This document shows, piece by piece, positions 14,109-21,765 of a stretch of DNA of 24,601 nt. A program made the translations under genes and the position numbers. The DNA is taken from assembly GCA_050115555.1 (NCBI GenBank), contig JASFQI010000029.1, forward strand, positions 1-24,601, written 5' to 3'. Position 1 is the stretch's first letter, and the number at the start of each line of letters is the position of its first letter. The notes beneath the pieces were generated by a model that did not search any database, was not told the DNA's origin, and saw only the letters and a list, made by a program, of their open reading frames with translations. This DNA comes from JASFQI01 sp050115555 (GTDB lineage: Bacteria > Desulfobacterota > DSM-4660 > Desulfatiglandales > HGW-15).

Positions 14109-14759
14109 TTACGACTCTTTTGACTTGCGACATCGGACGAGCCTGCTCTTGCCCGTGGGCGTGTGGTCGAGCGAGACATAGGGAAAAACCCGCTCAAAAG
14201 GAGTCAACCCGCCACCCATGAACTCCCGGGCATCCTTCGAGCCCATAGCCCGCATCCTCAGGTGAAAAAGGAACCGGACAAATGGACGTCTGGGTACTTC
14301 ATGCTCCATGATGAGCACGACCCCTGTAGGCCGAACCACCCGCCGCATTTCCAGGAGAGCCGCCTCCCGTGCACTGCCCTTGAGTTCATAGAGGGCATGT
14401 GAACAGGTCACCACATCGAATTGCTCATCCCTGAATGGAAGCACGGCAGCGTCCCCTTCGACGAACACAGCCCCTGTTTCGCCGGTGCGCTTCCTGGCCC
14501 GTTGAAGCATGCCCCGGGAAAAATCGCACCCAACAGCCAGGGAACCGGCGTAAGAGCGCGCCAAGGCATGGATCACTGCGCCGGTACCACAGCAAATATC
14601 CAGGATTCGCCCTGCCGCGTTCGCGGGCAGGGCTGCATTCCGCACCAGAAACTCCCGGGTGCCCTCGCTTTCCCCGCGGGCATGGAGCCTCACGAAACCG
14701 TCGTATACATGAGAAAACCAGTTGTAGTACGTGCGTCTGCCTGTGCGAAGCTCTGTCAT
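14109..14759 (-). CDS. Class I SAM-dependent methyltransferase (UbiE/Methyltransf_11 type)
   Basis: A 216-residue soluble protein. Motif I is GRILDICCGTGAV (about residues 50-62), motif II GCDFSRGML, the acidic D in VEGDAAVLPFRDEQFDVV, and the post-motif VLIMEHEVPRRP. Together they describe a Rossmann-fold methyltransferase. The start YYNWFSHVYDGF is like UbiE/MenG and phospholipid methyltransferases, so a lipid or quinone acceptor is possible but not shown. It has no close partner gene: a 620-bp gap lies upstream and a repeat-bearing gap downstream. Confidence 0.88.
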   Translation of the reverse strand: MTELRTGRRTYYNWFSHVYDGFVRLHARGESEGTREFLVRNAALPANAAGRILDICCGTGAVIHALARSYAGSLAVGCDFSRGMLQRARKRTGETGAVFVEGDAAVLPFRDEQFDVVTCSHALYELKGSAREAALLEMRRVVRPTGVVLIMEHEVPRRPFVRFLFHLRMRAMGSKDAREFMGGGLTPFERVFPYVSLDHTPTGKSRLVRCRKSKES

Positions 14760-15382
14760 GACGACGTCCTTGTCTCACTGGGGCCCGACCCGTTCTCCCC
14801 GGGCGAGGGAGGGGCCTGTGAAGTTGTCGGGCTTTTCTTCCCTGGACGTTCGGAAGAAATGAATGGGCATGACCGGCACGGCGAGCCAGGGGCTGATTTT
14901 GGATTCGACCACTTTTCGATATGTGTATACCATAGTCTGATTCTCGTCCGCCACAGAATTGCGGACCCGCTAAAACCCGCTCGTCCGCTGTTGGGAATCA
15001 TATATCTATTTGATTTTAAGCGAAATATTCTTCACAAACAATCATTTCGCAACACCATTAAAATGGACCGTATTCGCGTACCCGATGCAGGCAGACCTTC
15101 CTGAATCGAATCAGAGCCAGCTCGTGGGCGCGTTCCCCTACACATGCCGTCACCCCGCCTCCCCGTCCGGATCCCGTGCCGGGAATGGCAGACTCCCACA
15201 GCTCTTCCCGCCGTGAATGATAATAGGATGCAGAGCCCGTCTTCAGGGCAGCTTGAATGGCATTTTGAATTGACTTTTTTGGCATTCTCCTATAGGGGGA
15301 GAAGGCGCATAGATTTTGCTATAGCCATTGTTGTTCGTTCCCAGATTTTATCGGTCAACCTTTTGCAAAGGGAGGAGGGAAC
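14760..15382. other. Intergenic region upstream of cstA
   Basis: This 623-bp gap between divergent genes has no gene I would support. A minus-strand frame at 14756-15001 overlaps the methyltransferase start as ATGA but has no ribosome site and a composition unlike a folded protein. Another at 15058-15285 has its AGGAG one base from the ATG. The segment 14995-15060 is strikingly A/T-rich compared with the rest of the window and may hold promoters. TTGACT at 15270 with TATAGG 15 bp later is a weak candidate for cstA. The words CCGCTCGTCCGCTGTT (near 14976) and CCGCTTGTCCGCTGTT (near 13986) are similar, hinting at another minor repeat. Confidence 0.4.
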
Positions 15383-17125
15383 ATGGGTGCTTTAGCGATC
15401 ATGGTCGTGGCATTTTTAGGGTACATTATAATGTATAAGTTATACGGCCAGTTCATTGGCCGCAAAATTTTTCAGCTATCCGGGGCATGTAAGACACCTT
15501 CCTGTGAATATGAGGATGGGATCGACTTCGTCCCTACCAAGAAAGAAATCATTTTCGGTCATCATTTTACCTCTATTGCAGGTACAGGCCCAATTGTCGG
15601 ACCTGCCATCGCCATTATTTGGGGCTGGGTCCCGGCCTTGCTGTGGGTTTTCATCGGCAGCATCATCATGGGCGCTGTGCATGACTTCGGTGCACTCATC
15701 ATTTCCATGCGAAACCAAGGAAAATCCATTTCCGAGTACACCGCCAAGTACATCAACAACCGCACCAAGATATTCTTCTTCCTGATCGTCTTTCTGGAAC
15801 TCTGGATCGTCATCGCCATTTTCGGGCTGGTGATCGCCATTGTCTTCGCCATTTACCCCCAGTCCGTGCTGGCAGTCTGGGTGGAAGTACCCATCGCCAT
15901 CTACCTGGGGCACCTCATCTATAAAAAGGGAAAAAGCCCCCTGGGTTGGTCCATTCTTGCCCTGGCGATCATGTACTTCTTTGTTTTCATCGGTCCCTGG
16001 ACGCAGTTCAAGATGCCTACTATCGCAGGGATTCCGCCTACAGGCATATGGACCATCATTCTACTCGCCTATGCGTTTATCGCGTCCACGTTGCCCGTTA
16101 CCACTCTGCTCCAGCCCCGGGATTTCATCAACTCCCACCAGTTGGTCGTGGCTATGGCCCTGCTGATCCTCGGTGTCTTTGCGGCCTCCTTTGGGGGCAA
16201 GCTGGAGATTGTGGCTCCGGCCATCCAGGCGTCTCCGGCCGAAGCCCCGTCCATGTGGCCGTTCCTCTTCATCACCATCGCCTGTGGCGCGATTTCCGGA
16301 TTTCACTCCCTGGTTTCCTCCGGGACCTCGGCCAAGCAGGTACGGGATGAAACGGACTCCCTGTTTGTGGGATACGGCTCCATGCTCATGGAGGGCGCAC
16401 TGGCCACCCTGGTGATCATCGCGGTGGCCGCAGGCATCGGCATGGGGTACACCCCCAAGGGAGGGGAGACCCTGACCGGGGTGGCTGCATGGACCACCCA
16501 TTACTCCTCCTGGGCGGCCGCTGCGGGCCTGGGCTCCAAGGTCACGGCGTTCGTGGACGGGGCAGCCAACATGATCGGGGCCCTCGGTCTTCCCAAGGTC
16601 TTTGCTCTGGCCATCATGGGCGTGTTCGTCGCGTCTTTCGCAGGGACCACCCTGGATTCGGCCACCCGGATTCAACGGTATGTGATCGCTGAGCTCGCCG
16701 GGGATTTGAAGCTCAATTTCTTGACGAACCGATATGCCGCAACCACCATTGCCGTGGGGAGCGCCCTGGTCCTGGCCTTCATTGCCGGCCCTGGTGGAGC
16801 CGGTGCGCTGAAGCTGTGGCCGATGTTCGGCGCGGTCAATCAAACCCTGGCGGCGCTTGCCCTGGTCATCATCACACTCTACCTGGAAAAGCAGGGCGGC
16901 CTGAAGTGGCTGGTCGCCGGGATCCCCGCGATTTTCATGGCGATCATGACCATCTGGGCCGTGATCGTCAATCAGATCAAGTTCGGCGTGTCCCAGAACG
17001 CCCTGTTGCAGGTGATCAACCTCTGTATTCTCGTGATCGCCGTCTGGATCGTGGTGGAAGGGGTCATCAAGTTCTTCAGGGTCTTCGGGAGCCCGCCCGA
17101 GCAACCCGAGCCGGTTACGACCTGA
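15383..17125 (+). CDS. cstA: Carbon starvation protein CstA family transporter
   Basis: A 580-residue polytopic membrane protein with a strong GGAGGAGGG site before the ATG. Hallmarks of the CstA family are present: the N-terminal helix, VPTKKEIIFGHHFTSIAGTG (residues ~50-70), PIVGPAIAIIWGW, GAVHDFGALI, SGFHSLVSSGTSAKQ in the middle, and FAGTTLDSATRIQRY near residue 425. Well over a dozen hydrophobic segments are evident. E. coli CstA and BtsT (about 700 residues) take up peptides or pyruvate with protons. This shorter version lacks the long C-terminal extension, as is common outside enterobacteria. In an anaerobe it would plausibly bring in pyruvate or peptides, but substrate cannot be read from sequence. 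A strong stem-loop follows the stop codon. Confidence 0.95.
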   Translation: MGALAIMVVAFLGYIIMYKLYGQFIGRKIFQLSGACKTPSCEYEDGIDFVPTKKEIIFGHHFTSIAGTGPIVGPAIAIIWGWVPALLWVFIGSIIMGAVHDFGALIISMRNQGKSISEYTAKYINNRTKIFFFLIVFLELWIVIAIFGLVIAIVFAIYPQSVLAVWVEVPIAIYLGHLIYKKGKSPLGWSILALAIMYFFVFIGPWTQFKMPTIAGIPPTGIWTIILLAYAFIASTLPVTTLLQPRDFINSHQLVVAMALLILGVFAASFGGKLEIVAPAIQASPAEAPSMWPFLFITIACGAISGFHSLVSSGTSAKQVRDETDSLFVGYGSMLMEGALATLVIIAVAAGIGMGYTPKGGETLTGVAAWTTHYSSWAAAAGLGSKVTAFVDGAANMIGALGLPKVFALAIMGVFVASFAGTTLDSATRIQRYVIAELAGDLKLNFLTNRYAATTIAVGSALVLAFIAGPGGAGALKLWPMFGAVNQTLAALALVIITLYLEKQGGLKWLVAGIPAIFMAIMTIWAVIVNQIKFGVSQNALLQVINLCILVIAVWIVVEGVIKFFRVFGSPPEQPEPVTT

Positions 17126-17140
17126 TAACGAAACCGCGAG

Positions 17141-17190
17141 CCGGAAGTACCGCTGGAAGCGGTGCTTCCGGCGTTCCTTCTTTTCTTTCG
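17141..17190 (+). terminator. Rho-independent-like terminator after cstA
   Basis: CCGGAAGTACCGC (17141-17153) pairs with GCGGTGCTTCCGG (17159-17171), a 13-bp stem with one G-T wobble and a five-base loop. It is followed by a T-rich but interrupted tail (TTCCTTCTTTTCTTT). It lies 15 bp after the cstA stop. Confidence 0.7.
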
Positions 17191-17193
17191 TGT

Positions 17194-17219
17194 GGGGGTA
17201 TGATTCTCTGAATACCCCC
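17194..17219 (+). repeat. Second stem-loop between cstA and the small membrane protein
   Basis: GGGGGTAT (17194-17201) and ATACCCCC (17212-17219) are perfect complements around a ten-base loop. It follows the cstA terminator and precedes the next gene by about 100 bp. It could protect the mRNA end or act in the leader of the downstream operon. Confidence 0.45.
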
Positions 17220-17323
17220 TTGATCCTGTTGTGAAGGGCGAACAAGGCGTTTTCAACAACCCGCGCGCCGATCCGCCGGTCGATTTTCCCAGCCGAGCAT
17301 TCCTGCGCAAGGCGGATGGCCAC

Positions 17324-17764
17324 ATGGCAAAAGAACTCAAGCGAAACTACTTGCTTCTTCTGATCCCCGCCGTGCTGGCTCTTGCTTTCCTGATAGGAAT
17401 CGAGAAACTCGGCGTGGTCTCTCCCAACACCCTCCATTCCTTGGGCCCGCTGCCCTTTCTTGCGCCGATTATCTTTGTATTATCTGTATTTTTTGGGGTT
17501 GGATTACCCATTTTTTATAGGTCTTTTTTTGCGCACAAGGTGCGAGATGAAAAGAGCGTGCCGGAGAATGAATGGTTAAAGTTCGAGCGCAGGCTCATTC
17601 AGATTTCCCTGGTGACGCCGTATCTGATTCTCCCTGCCTATCTGTTCCAACTTCCTCGGTTTTATTTTACGGGCACGGTCTTGATGGCGCTTTATGCAGC
17701 ATACTACTTCTACCCGTCCAGAAAACGTATTCAATTCGAGCGGCGCATGTTCCGGGTTGGATGA
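17324..17764 (+). CDS. Small integral membrane protein, function unknown
   Basis: A 146-residue protein from ATG 17324 (purine-rich AAGGCGGA upstream); a GTG at 17231 would add 31 unlikely residues. Four hydrophobic segments are visible: about residues 11-30, 45-68, 93-113 and 115-132. They are separated by a charged loop with FFAHKVRDEKSVPENEWLKFER, and there is a basic tail (RKRIQFERRMFRVG). I do not recognise a family. It starts a tight run with the 96-residue and ArsA-type genes (gaps of 33 and 2 bp), suggesting one operon downstream of cstA. Confidence 0.75.
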   Translation: MAKELKRNYLLLLIPAVLALAFLIGIEKLGVVSPNTLHSLGPLPFLAPIIFVLSVFFGVGLPIFYRSFFAHKVRDEKSVPENEWLKFERRLIQISLVTPYLILPAYLFQLPRFYFTGTVLMALYAAYYFYPSRKRIQFERRMFRVG

Positions 17765-17797
17765 CGACTCCCGGCGCCTTCCCGGCATGGAGCCATC

Positions 17798-18088
17798 ATG
17801 ATGCGTATCCTGAAAGGCATAAAGGACAAGGTCGTTGAATTTCTGAAAATCTCCGACGAAGTGGCCAGAAGCAACGCAGTGGAGACCATTGAAACCGAGG
17901 TGGAAGAGCTCGAGAACATCTTCGGTGTGCTGGTCCTGGGATCCTATGTGGGCATGCCGTCCCCCCCCATGCAGATTTCCCTGGACCTGATGCCCTTCAT
18001 GGAAAAAGAGCTCCTCCTGATGATGGAGAAAGTGGACACGGCAAGCCAACCCCTTTCCCAGCTCTTCTCGGTGCTGGACATAGGATAG
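17798..18088 (+). CDS. Small hypothetical protein upstream of the ArsA-type ATPase
   Basis: A 96-residue protein starting at ATG 17798 (or the adjacent ATG 17801) with GGAG five bases before. It is acidic and helical in its first half (VETIETEVEELENIFG). A Met/Pro-rich middle (GMPSPPMQISLDLMPFMEKE) follows, then a leucine-rich end. It has no cysteines, signal peptide or clear membrane span. The stop lies 2 bp before the start of the ArsA/Get3-type gene, so the two proteins are likely made together and may interact. I do not recognise the family. Confidence 0.75.
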   Translation: MMRILKGIKDKVVEFLKISDEVARSNAVETIETEVEELENIFGVLVLGSYVGMPSPPMQISLDLMPFMEKELLLMMEKVDTASQPLSQLFSVLDIG

Positions 18089-18090
18089 CC

Positions 18091-19005
18091 ATGGATCGAG
18101 CAACCCATTTGTTTTTCATGGGAAAAGGCGGTGTGGGGAAATCGACCTCAGCAGCGCTCTTTTCGACCTTCCTGGCGCAGAAGGGGGCTCGCGTGGTGCT
18201 GATCTCGCTCGACCCTGCGCACAACCAGTCCGACATCTTCGAGCAGAAGCTTTCGGGCGAACCCGTGGATGTGGCGCCTCATCTTCGGGTTATTGAAATC
18301 GACGAGGATTCCTGGATTCGAGCCTACCTGAAGGATGTGCGACAGCAGATCAATAGAACCTATTCCTATTTGACGGCGTTCAATCTGGATAAGTACTTCA
18401 GTGTCATCAAGCACTCACCGGGCCTGGAGGAGTATGCACTCATCCTGGCTTACGAACACCTCCAGAAGAAGTACTCGGATTGGGACTACCTGGTCTTCGA
18501 CATGCCACCCACCGCACTCTCCCTGAAGTTCTTCGCGCTCCCGTCGCTCTCCCTGGTCTGGGTCAATCACCTCCTGGCGCTGCGCCGGGAGATCATTGAA
18601 AAACGGGAGTTGATCACCAAAATCAAACTCCTGAAAAAGGAGTTCGAACGGGACAAAGTCCTCAAAAAAATCGAGGAGCAGCGTCAGCAATACCAGAATT
18701 TGAAAGACACCTTCACCAATCCCGAAAAAACGCAGATTCACCTCGTCTTGAACCCGGACAAGCTTTCACATGCCGAATCGCTGCGGATCTTCTACTCACT
18801 GAAAGAAATCGACATCCGTTTGTACCGGACCATTTACAACAAACGACCCTTAAACGGATCCTGCGCGGACATCGATCCGGCCTTCGCCGACACCCCCATG
18901 CTCAACCTTCCCTTTTCCGAGACGCCACTCATCGGGATTCAGCAATTGCAACGATATCTTCAGGCCAATGAGAACGAAGTCCAGAACCAGATGAACATCT
19001 GCTGA
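18091..19005 (+). CDS. ArsA/Get3-family ATPase
   Basis: A 304-residue P-loop ATPase of the deviant Walker A class: GKGGVGKS at residues 11-18. It has switch I DPAHNQSDIF where Get3/ArsA have DPAHSLSDAF, and switch II FDMPPTALSLKF where they have DTAPTGHTLR. The family uses ATP to drive targeting of tail-anchored proteins (Get3), arsenite efflux (ArsA), or unknown jobs in bacteria. Arsenite-binding cysteines of ArsA are not apparent and no arsB lies nearby, so arsenic resistance is unlikely. A charged coiled-coil-like insert occupies about 165-215. The stop is only 2 bp from the stop of the convergent radical SAM gene, with no terminator between them. Confidence 0.88.
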   Translation: MDRATHLFFMGKGGVGKSTSAALFSTFLAQKGARVVLISLDPAHNQSDIFEQKLSGEPVDVAPHLRVIEIDEDSWIRAYLKDVRQQINRTYSYLTAFNLDKYFSVIKHSPGLEEYALILAYEHLQKKYSDWDYLVFDMPPTALSLKFFALPSLSLVWVNHLLALRREIIEKRELITKIKLLKKEFERDKVLKKIEEQRQQYQNLKDTFTNPEKTQIHLVLNPDKLSHAESLRIFYSLKEIDIRLYRTIYNKRPLNGSCADIDPAFADTPMLNLPFSETPLIGIQQLQRYLQANENEVQNQMNIC

Positions 19006-19007
19006 GA

Positions 19008-20174
19008 TCACTTCCACACGCCGGGGAGCTCCCTGCCGCAGAACGTGCAGCATCCCTTGCGGACATGGGCTTCCTCGACCACGTAGCCCTTCCGCTGAAT
19101 GACCCGTGTACCGCAGGCCGGGCAAACCGTGTGCCACGCCTCGTGATCAGGCACGTTGGCAATGTATACGTAGCGCAAACCGCAAGCCCGGGCCGCACTG
19201 CGGGCCCGCTCCAGAGTCGGAACCGGCGTGGGGCTCAGGCGTGTGAGGCGGTACAGGGGATAGAACCGGGCGAAGTGAAGGGGGGTTTCGGGGCCAAGGT
19301 ACTCCACAATCCAGTCACACATCGCGCGAATGCCCTCAGGGGCGTCGTTTCGGCCGGGAATGACGAGGTTGGTGATCTCCACGTGCACCCTTTCCGCCCG
19401 GAGCGTCTTCAGGGTGGCAAGGACCGGCTCCAGGCGTCCCTGGCAGAGCTCACGGTAGAACGTGTCGTCAAAGGATTTGAGGTCGACCTGGACAGCGTCC
19501 AGATCGCTGCACAGGCCGCGGAGGGGCTCGGCTCGAATATAGCCGTTCGTGTGAGCAACGTTGATCAGGCCGGCATCTTTGGCCTCACGCGCCGTATCCC
19601 GCATGTACTCGAAAAAGACCGCGGGCTCCACATAGGCATACGCCACGCCCTGAGCGCCCAGGGCCAGGGCCCTTTCCACGACGCTCCGGGGCGGGAGATC
19701 GTGGGTGTACACCTCCTCAGGGGCGGCCTGCGAAAACGCCCAGTTCTCGCAGAATGCACAATGAAACGTGCATCCTGCCGTAGCCACGGAAAGAAACCGG
19801 CTGCCGGGCAGGACGTGAAGAAATGCGAGGCGCTCTACAGGGTCCAGGTTCACGACACAGGGATTGCCGTAGGCCAGGGTGTAGCCCCGGCCGTTCCGGT
19901 TGAAACGCGTCCTGCAAAAGCCCCTCTCTCCTTCGGGTATCTCGCACTGCCTCGGACAGAGGGAGCACCGTACAGTCTTGTTGGGAAGCGGCGTCGTAAA
20001 GGAGGCTCGTACGGGGTTCACCCTGCCCTTTTGAACCGAGCCGACCGCCCGCGCAGGCGTAAGTGTAGAAAAGGTCCCCGCACCCAGAGTGAGCAGACCG
20101 ACCCCACAGCATCTTAAAAACGCCCGGCGGCCCGGATCATTCAGGCAATCTGATTTCGAGAAAGAACTCGACAT
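19008..20174 (-). CDS. amrS: AmmeMemoRadiSam-type radical SAM enzyme with a twin-arginine-like leader
   Basis: A 388-residue protein. Residues 15-43 (GRRAFLRCCGVGLLTLGAG to ARA) look like a twin-arginine export signal. Then come CSLCPRQC and GERGFC (about 70-87), the usual N-terminal cysteines of this family, and the radical SAM cluster motif C135-x3-C139-x2-C142 in GCTFHCAFCEN. A C-terminal CPACG and CCTFCG pair (residues ~345-380) may bind a further metal. The body matches the AmrS family, linked in many genomes to AMMECR1 and Memo genes and of unknown reaction. Memo and AMMECR1 genes are not adjacent here. The start overlaps the end of the upstream radical SAM gene by 34 bp, with no Shine-Dalgarno site, so it is probably coupled. 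Confidence 0.9.
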   Translation of the reverse strand: MSSSFSKSDCLNDPGRRAFLRCCGVGLLTLGAGTFSTLTPARAVGSVQKGRVNPVRASFTTPLPNKTVRCSLCPRQCEIPEGERGFCRTRFNRNGRGYTLAYGNPCVVNLDPVERLAFLHVLPGSRFLSVATAGCTFHCAFCENWAFSQAAPEEVYTHDLPPRSVVERALALGAQGVAYAYVEPAVFFEYMRDTAREAKDAGLINVAHTNGYIRAEPLRGLCSDLDAVQVDLKSFDDTFYRELCQGRLEPVLATLKTLRAERVHVEITNLVIPGRNDAPEGIRAMCDWIVEYLGPETPLHFARFYPLYRLTRLSPTPVPTLERARSAARACGLRYVYIANVPDHEAWHTVCPACGTRVIQRKGYVVEEAHVRKGCCTFCGRELPGVWK

Positions 20175-21268
20175 GGGGAATTCGTGAGAGAGGCGGGGAA
20201 TACAGGCGTAGGCAGGCGCAGCCCTTCTCTCCCCCTTCGGAAAAAATCGCGCATTCGAATGGAGTGGGCATCAAGGCGTGTCAACCCGGCCTCTTCAGCC
20301 CAATCCATGGCCTCCAGGAACTCGCCCCGCGTAATGCCCCGGGCGATCTCCGGGTAGTCGAAAGCCCGGTAGGCCACACGGTACTGGGCCATGATGTTGA
20401 CGTACGTGGAACGGGACAGATTTCCGGTCACCCATCGGACAAAGGCCCGAGTGCCCGCCACCCGGTTCGGCATGACCAGGTGGCGAATCATGAGCCCCCG
20501 CTTTGCCCTTCCTTGCTCATCCGTGACCAGGTCGCTCACCTGGCGGTACATCTCCCTGACCGCGGCCTGGGTGACCTCGGGGTAGTCTCGGGCTCCGGCC
20601 GAATAACGGGCCGCCTGGTCCCCGTCCATGTACTTCATGTCCGGCAGGTAAATGTCCACGATTCGGTCCAGGACCCGCAGGACCTCCACGCGCTCGTATC
20701 CGCTCGTGTTGTAAACCAGGGGGATGCGGAGTCCCTTTTTCAGGGCGATCCGGGTTGCAGCCACGATGTGGGGCATCACATGGGTGGGCGTCACCAGGTT
20801 GATGTTGCGGCAGCCTGCCCGTTGCAGGTCGAGCATCCTATCGGCGAGCTCCGAATCCGTGAGCTCCCTGCCGCGGCCTTCATGGGCAATCGGCCAGTTT
20901 TGGCAGAACACGCACCGGAGGTTGCAGTTGGAAAAAAAGATCGTGCCGGATCCGTGTTTCCCTACGAGTGGAATTTCCTCCCCGAAGTGAGGGTGTGCGC
21001 TGTAGACCACAACCCGTTTCGGGCTGCGACAGAAGCCCTGCTCTCCTGACAGACGGTCCACACCGCACTGTCGCGGACAGAGATCGCAGGACCGCAGGCG
21101 CTCATAGGCCTCCTCCACCCGACATGCCAGCGCCCCTCGAGCCTCTAGTCGGGCGTAGGCCGGGCCTTCGCCGTGTTCTGCGCTGAGCTTCCTCCTTCCC
21201 ACAGGAAAAAGCAGCGCCCCGGCCGCCAACAACGAAGAGCGAATGAACTGCCTTCGCGAAAGATCCAT
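20141..21268 (-). CDS. PflX-like radical SAM protein with a twin-arginine signal
   Basis: A 375-residue protein beginning MDLSRRQFIRSSLLAAGALL, a textbook twin-arginine motif (SRRxFIR) and hydrophobic core. It is preceded by GGGAGG. After a linker come CDLCPRQC and GEQGFC (about 61-80) and the cluster motif C115-x3-C119-x2-C122 in NCNLRCVFCQN. Further family marks are TPTHVMPHI, PLVYNTSGYE, VDIYLPDMKYMD and IRHLVMPN. The pattern is that of COG1313 'uncharacterised PflX' radical SAM proteins, relatives of pyruvate formate-lyase activase. With amrS immediately downstream it forms a two-gene operon of radical SAM enzymes that both appear to be exported. Substrate unknown. Confidence 0.9.
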   Translation of the reverse strand: MDLSRRQFIRSSLLAAGALLFPVGRRKLSAEHGEGPAYARLEARGALACRVEEAYERLRSCDLCPRQCGVDRLSGEQGFCRSPKRVVVYSAHPHFGEEIPLVGKHGSGTIFFSNCNLRCVFCQNWPIAHEGRGRELTDSELADRMLDLQRAGCRNINLVTPTHVMPHIVAATRIALKKGLRIPLVYNTSGYERVEVLRVLDRIVDIYLPDMKYMDGDQAARYSAGARDYPEVTQAAVREMYRQVSDLVTDEQGRAKRGLMIRHLVMPNRVAGTRAFVRWVTGNLSRSTYVNIMAQYRVAYRAFDYPEIARGITRGEFLEAMDWAEEAGLTRLDAHSIRMRDFFRRGREGLRLPTPVFPASLTNSPCRVLSRNQIA

Positions 21269-21310
21269 GCCGCCTCCCAGCGAGCCTCCGATGTCCTGAA
21301 TCTTGCTGGA

Positions 21311-21405
21311 GTCGCAAAAGCTGTGACACAGAGATTTGCCTCTAGCAATTCCAAGTCCTCACAGAGTAGCCAACAGCGGTCGAGCGGGATTTTTCGAGAC
21401 CGTCA
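21311..21405 (+). repeat. Dispersed ~95-nt intergenic repeat, copy B
   Basis: Plus-strand match of minus-strand copy A (2829-2924), about 79% identical over the best 78 ungapped columns and extending 5' through GTCGCAAAAGCTGTGAC. It lies 43 bp upstream of the PflX-like gene start, pointing away from that gene, whereas copy A points toward ctpA. Confidence 0.8.
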
Positions 21406-21698
21406 ATATTCTATCGAATACGTGCTGAAAAGGAAGGAAAAGAACCGGGGTTCCTGTGGATGGTGACGGATGGATCAAGAAGGCCTTTTTGAAGGTATTC
21501 GAATCATCCAGATCGAAATGGGGATCGAAAAAGCCAATTTTCTATAATGTGAGTTCACTGGATGCCCATTCTCACGGCCAGTGTTCTTGGAAGATCTACT
21601 CAAACAACGGAGGAAGGACAGAGAGGAAGAGGTTGGACGGTGTGCTTCTCCCTCTGTGCCCTCCATAGGATGAATCCGTGATTTCGCCGCCTCTGGTT

Positions 21699-21737
21699 GA
21701 GGTTTCCTCTCACAGTTTATCTCTTTGGGGAAACCTC
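21699..21737. repeat. Nine-base inverted repeat downstream of the chemoreceptor
   Basis: GAGGTTTCC (21699-21707) and GGAAACCTC (21729-21737) are perfect complements with a 21-base spacer. They lie 28 bp after the chemoreceptor stop. No T-run follows on the minus strand, so it may stabilise the mRNA end rather than terminate. Confidence 0.45.
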
Positions 21738-21765
21738 GGTTCCGTTTTATGACGGGTACGGGTAC

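Larger units (their letters stand above)
21269..21765. other. Intergenic region between the radical SAM operon and the chemoreceptor
   Basis: This 497-bp gap contains copy B of the ~95-nt repeat (21311-21405) and the inverted repeat at 21699-21737. The middle (21420-21690) is without a supported gene. It has patches such as CTCTGTGCCCTCC like the low-complexity remnants near 8.3 kb. Confidence 0.45.

Noticed and set aside
14756..15001. 81-codon minus-strand frame with an ATGA overlap with the methyltransferase
   Set aside because: The overlap is suggestive, but there is no ribosome site and the product (Ser/Pro/Gly-rich, CRSCPF) has no protein-like pattern I could support.
15058..15285. 75-codon minus-strand frame beginning MPKKSIQNAIQAALK
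   Set aside because: The AGGAG lies only one base from the ATG, too close to work normally, and the second half is low in protein-like character. Possibly real, not supportable.
15252..15296. Sigma-54 promoter upstream of cstA (TGGCAT words)
   Set aside because: The GG-N10-GC core is not met at either TGGCAT; the sigma-70-like pair nearby has only a 15-bp spacer and is weak.
16061..17437. 458-codon minus-strand frame opposite cstA
   Set aside because: Antisense to an unmistakable transporter, with a composition dominated by Gly, His, Asp and Arg. No ribosome site.
18091..19005. Arsenical pump ATPase (true ArsA) assignment
   Set aside because: It is a single ATPase domain without evident arsenite-binding cysteines or neighbouring ars genes, so only the broader ArsA/Get3 family call is kept.
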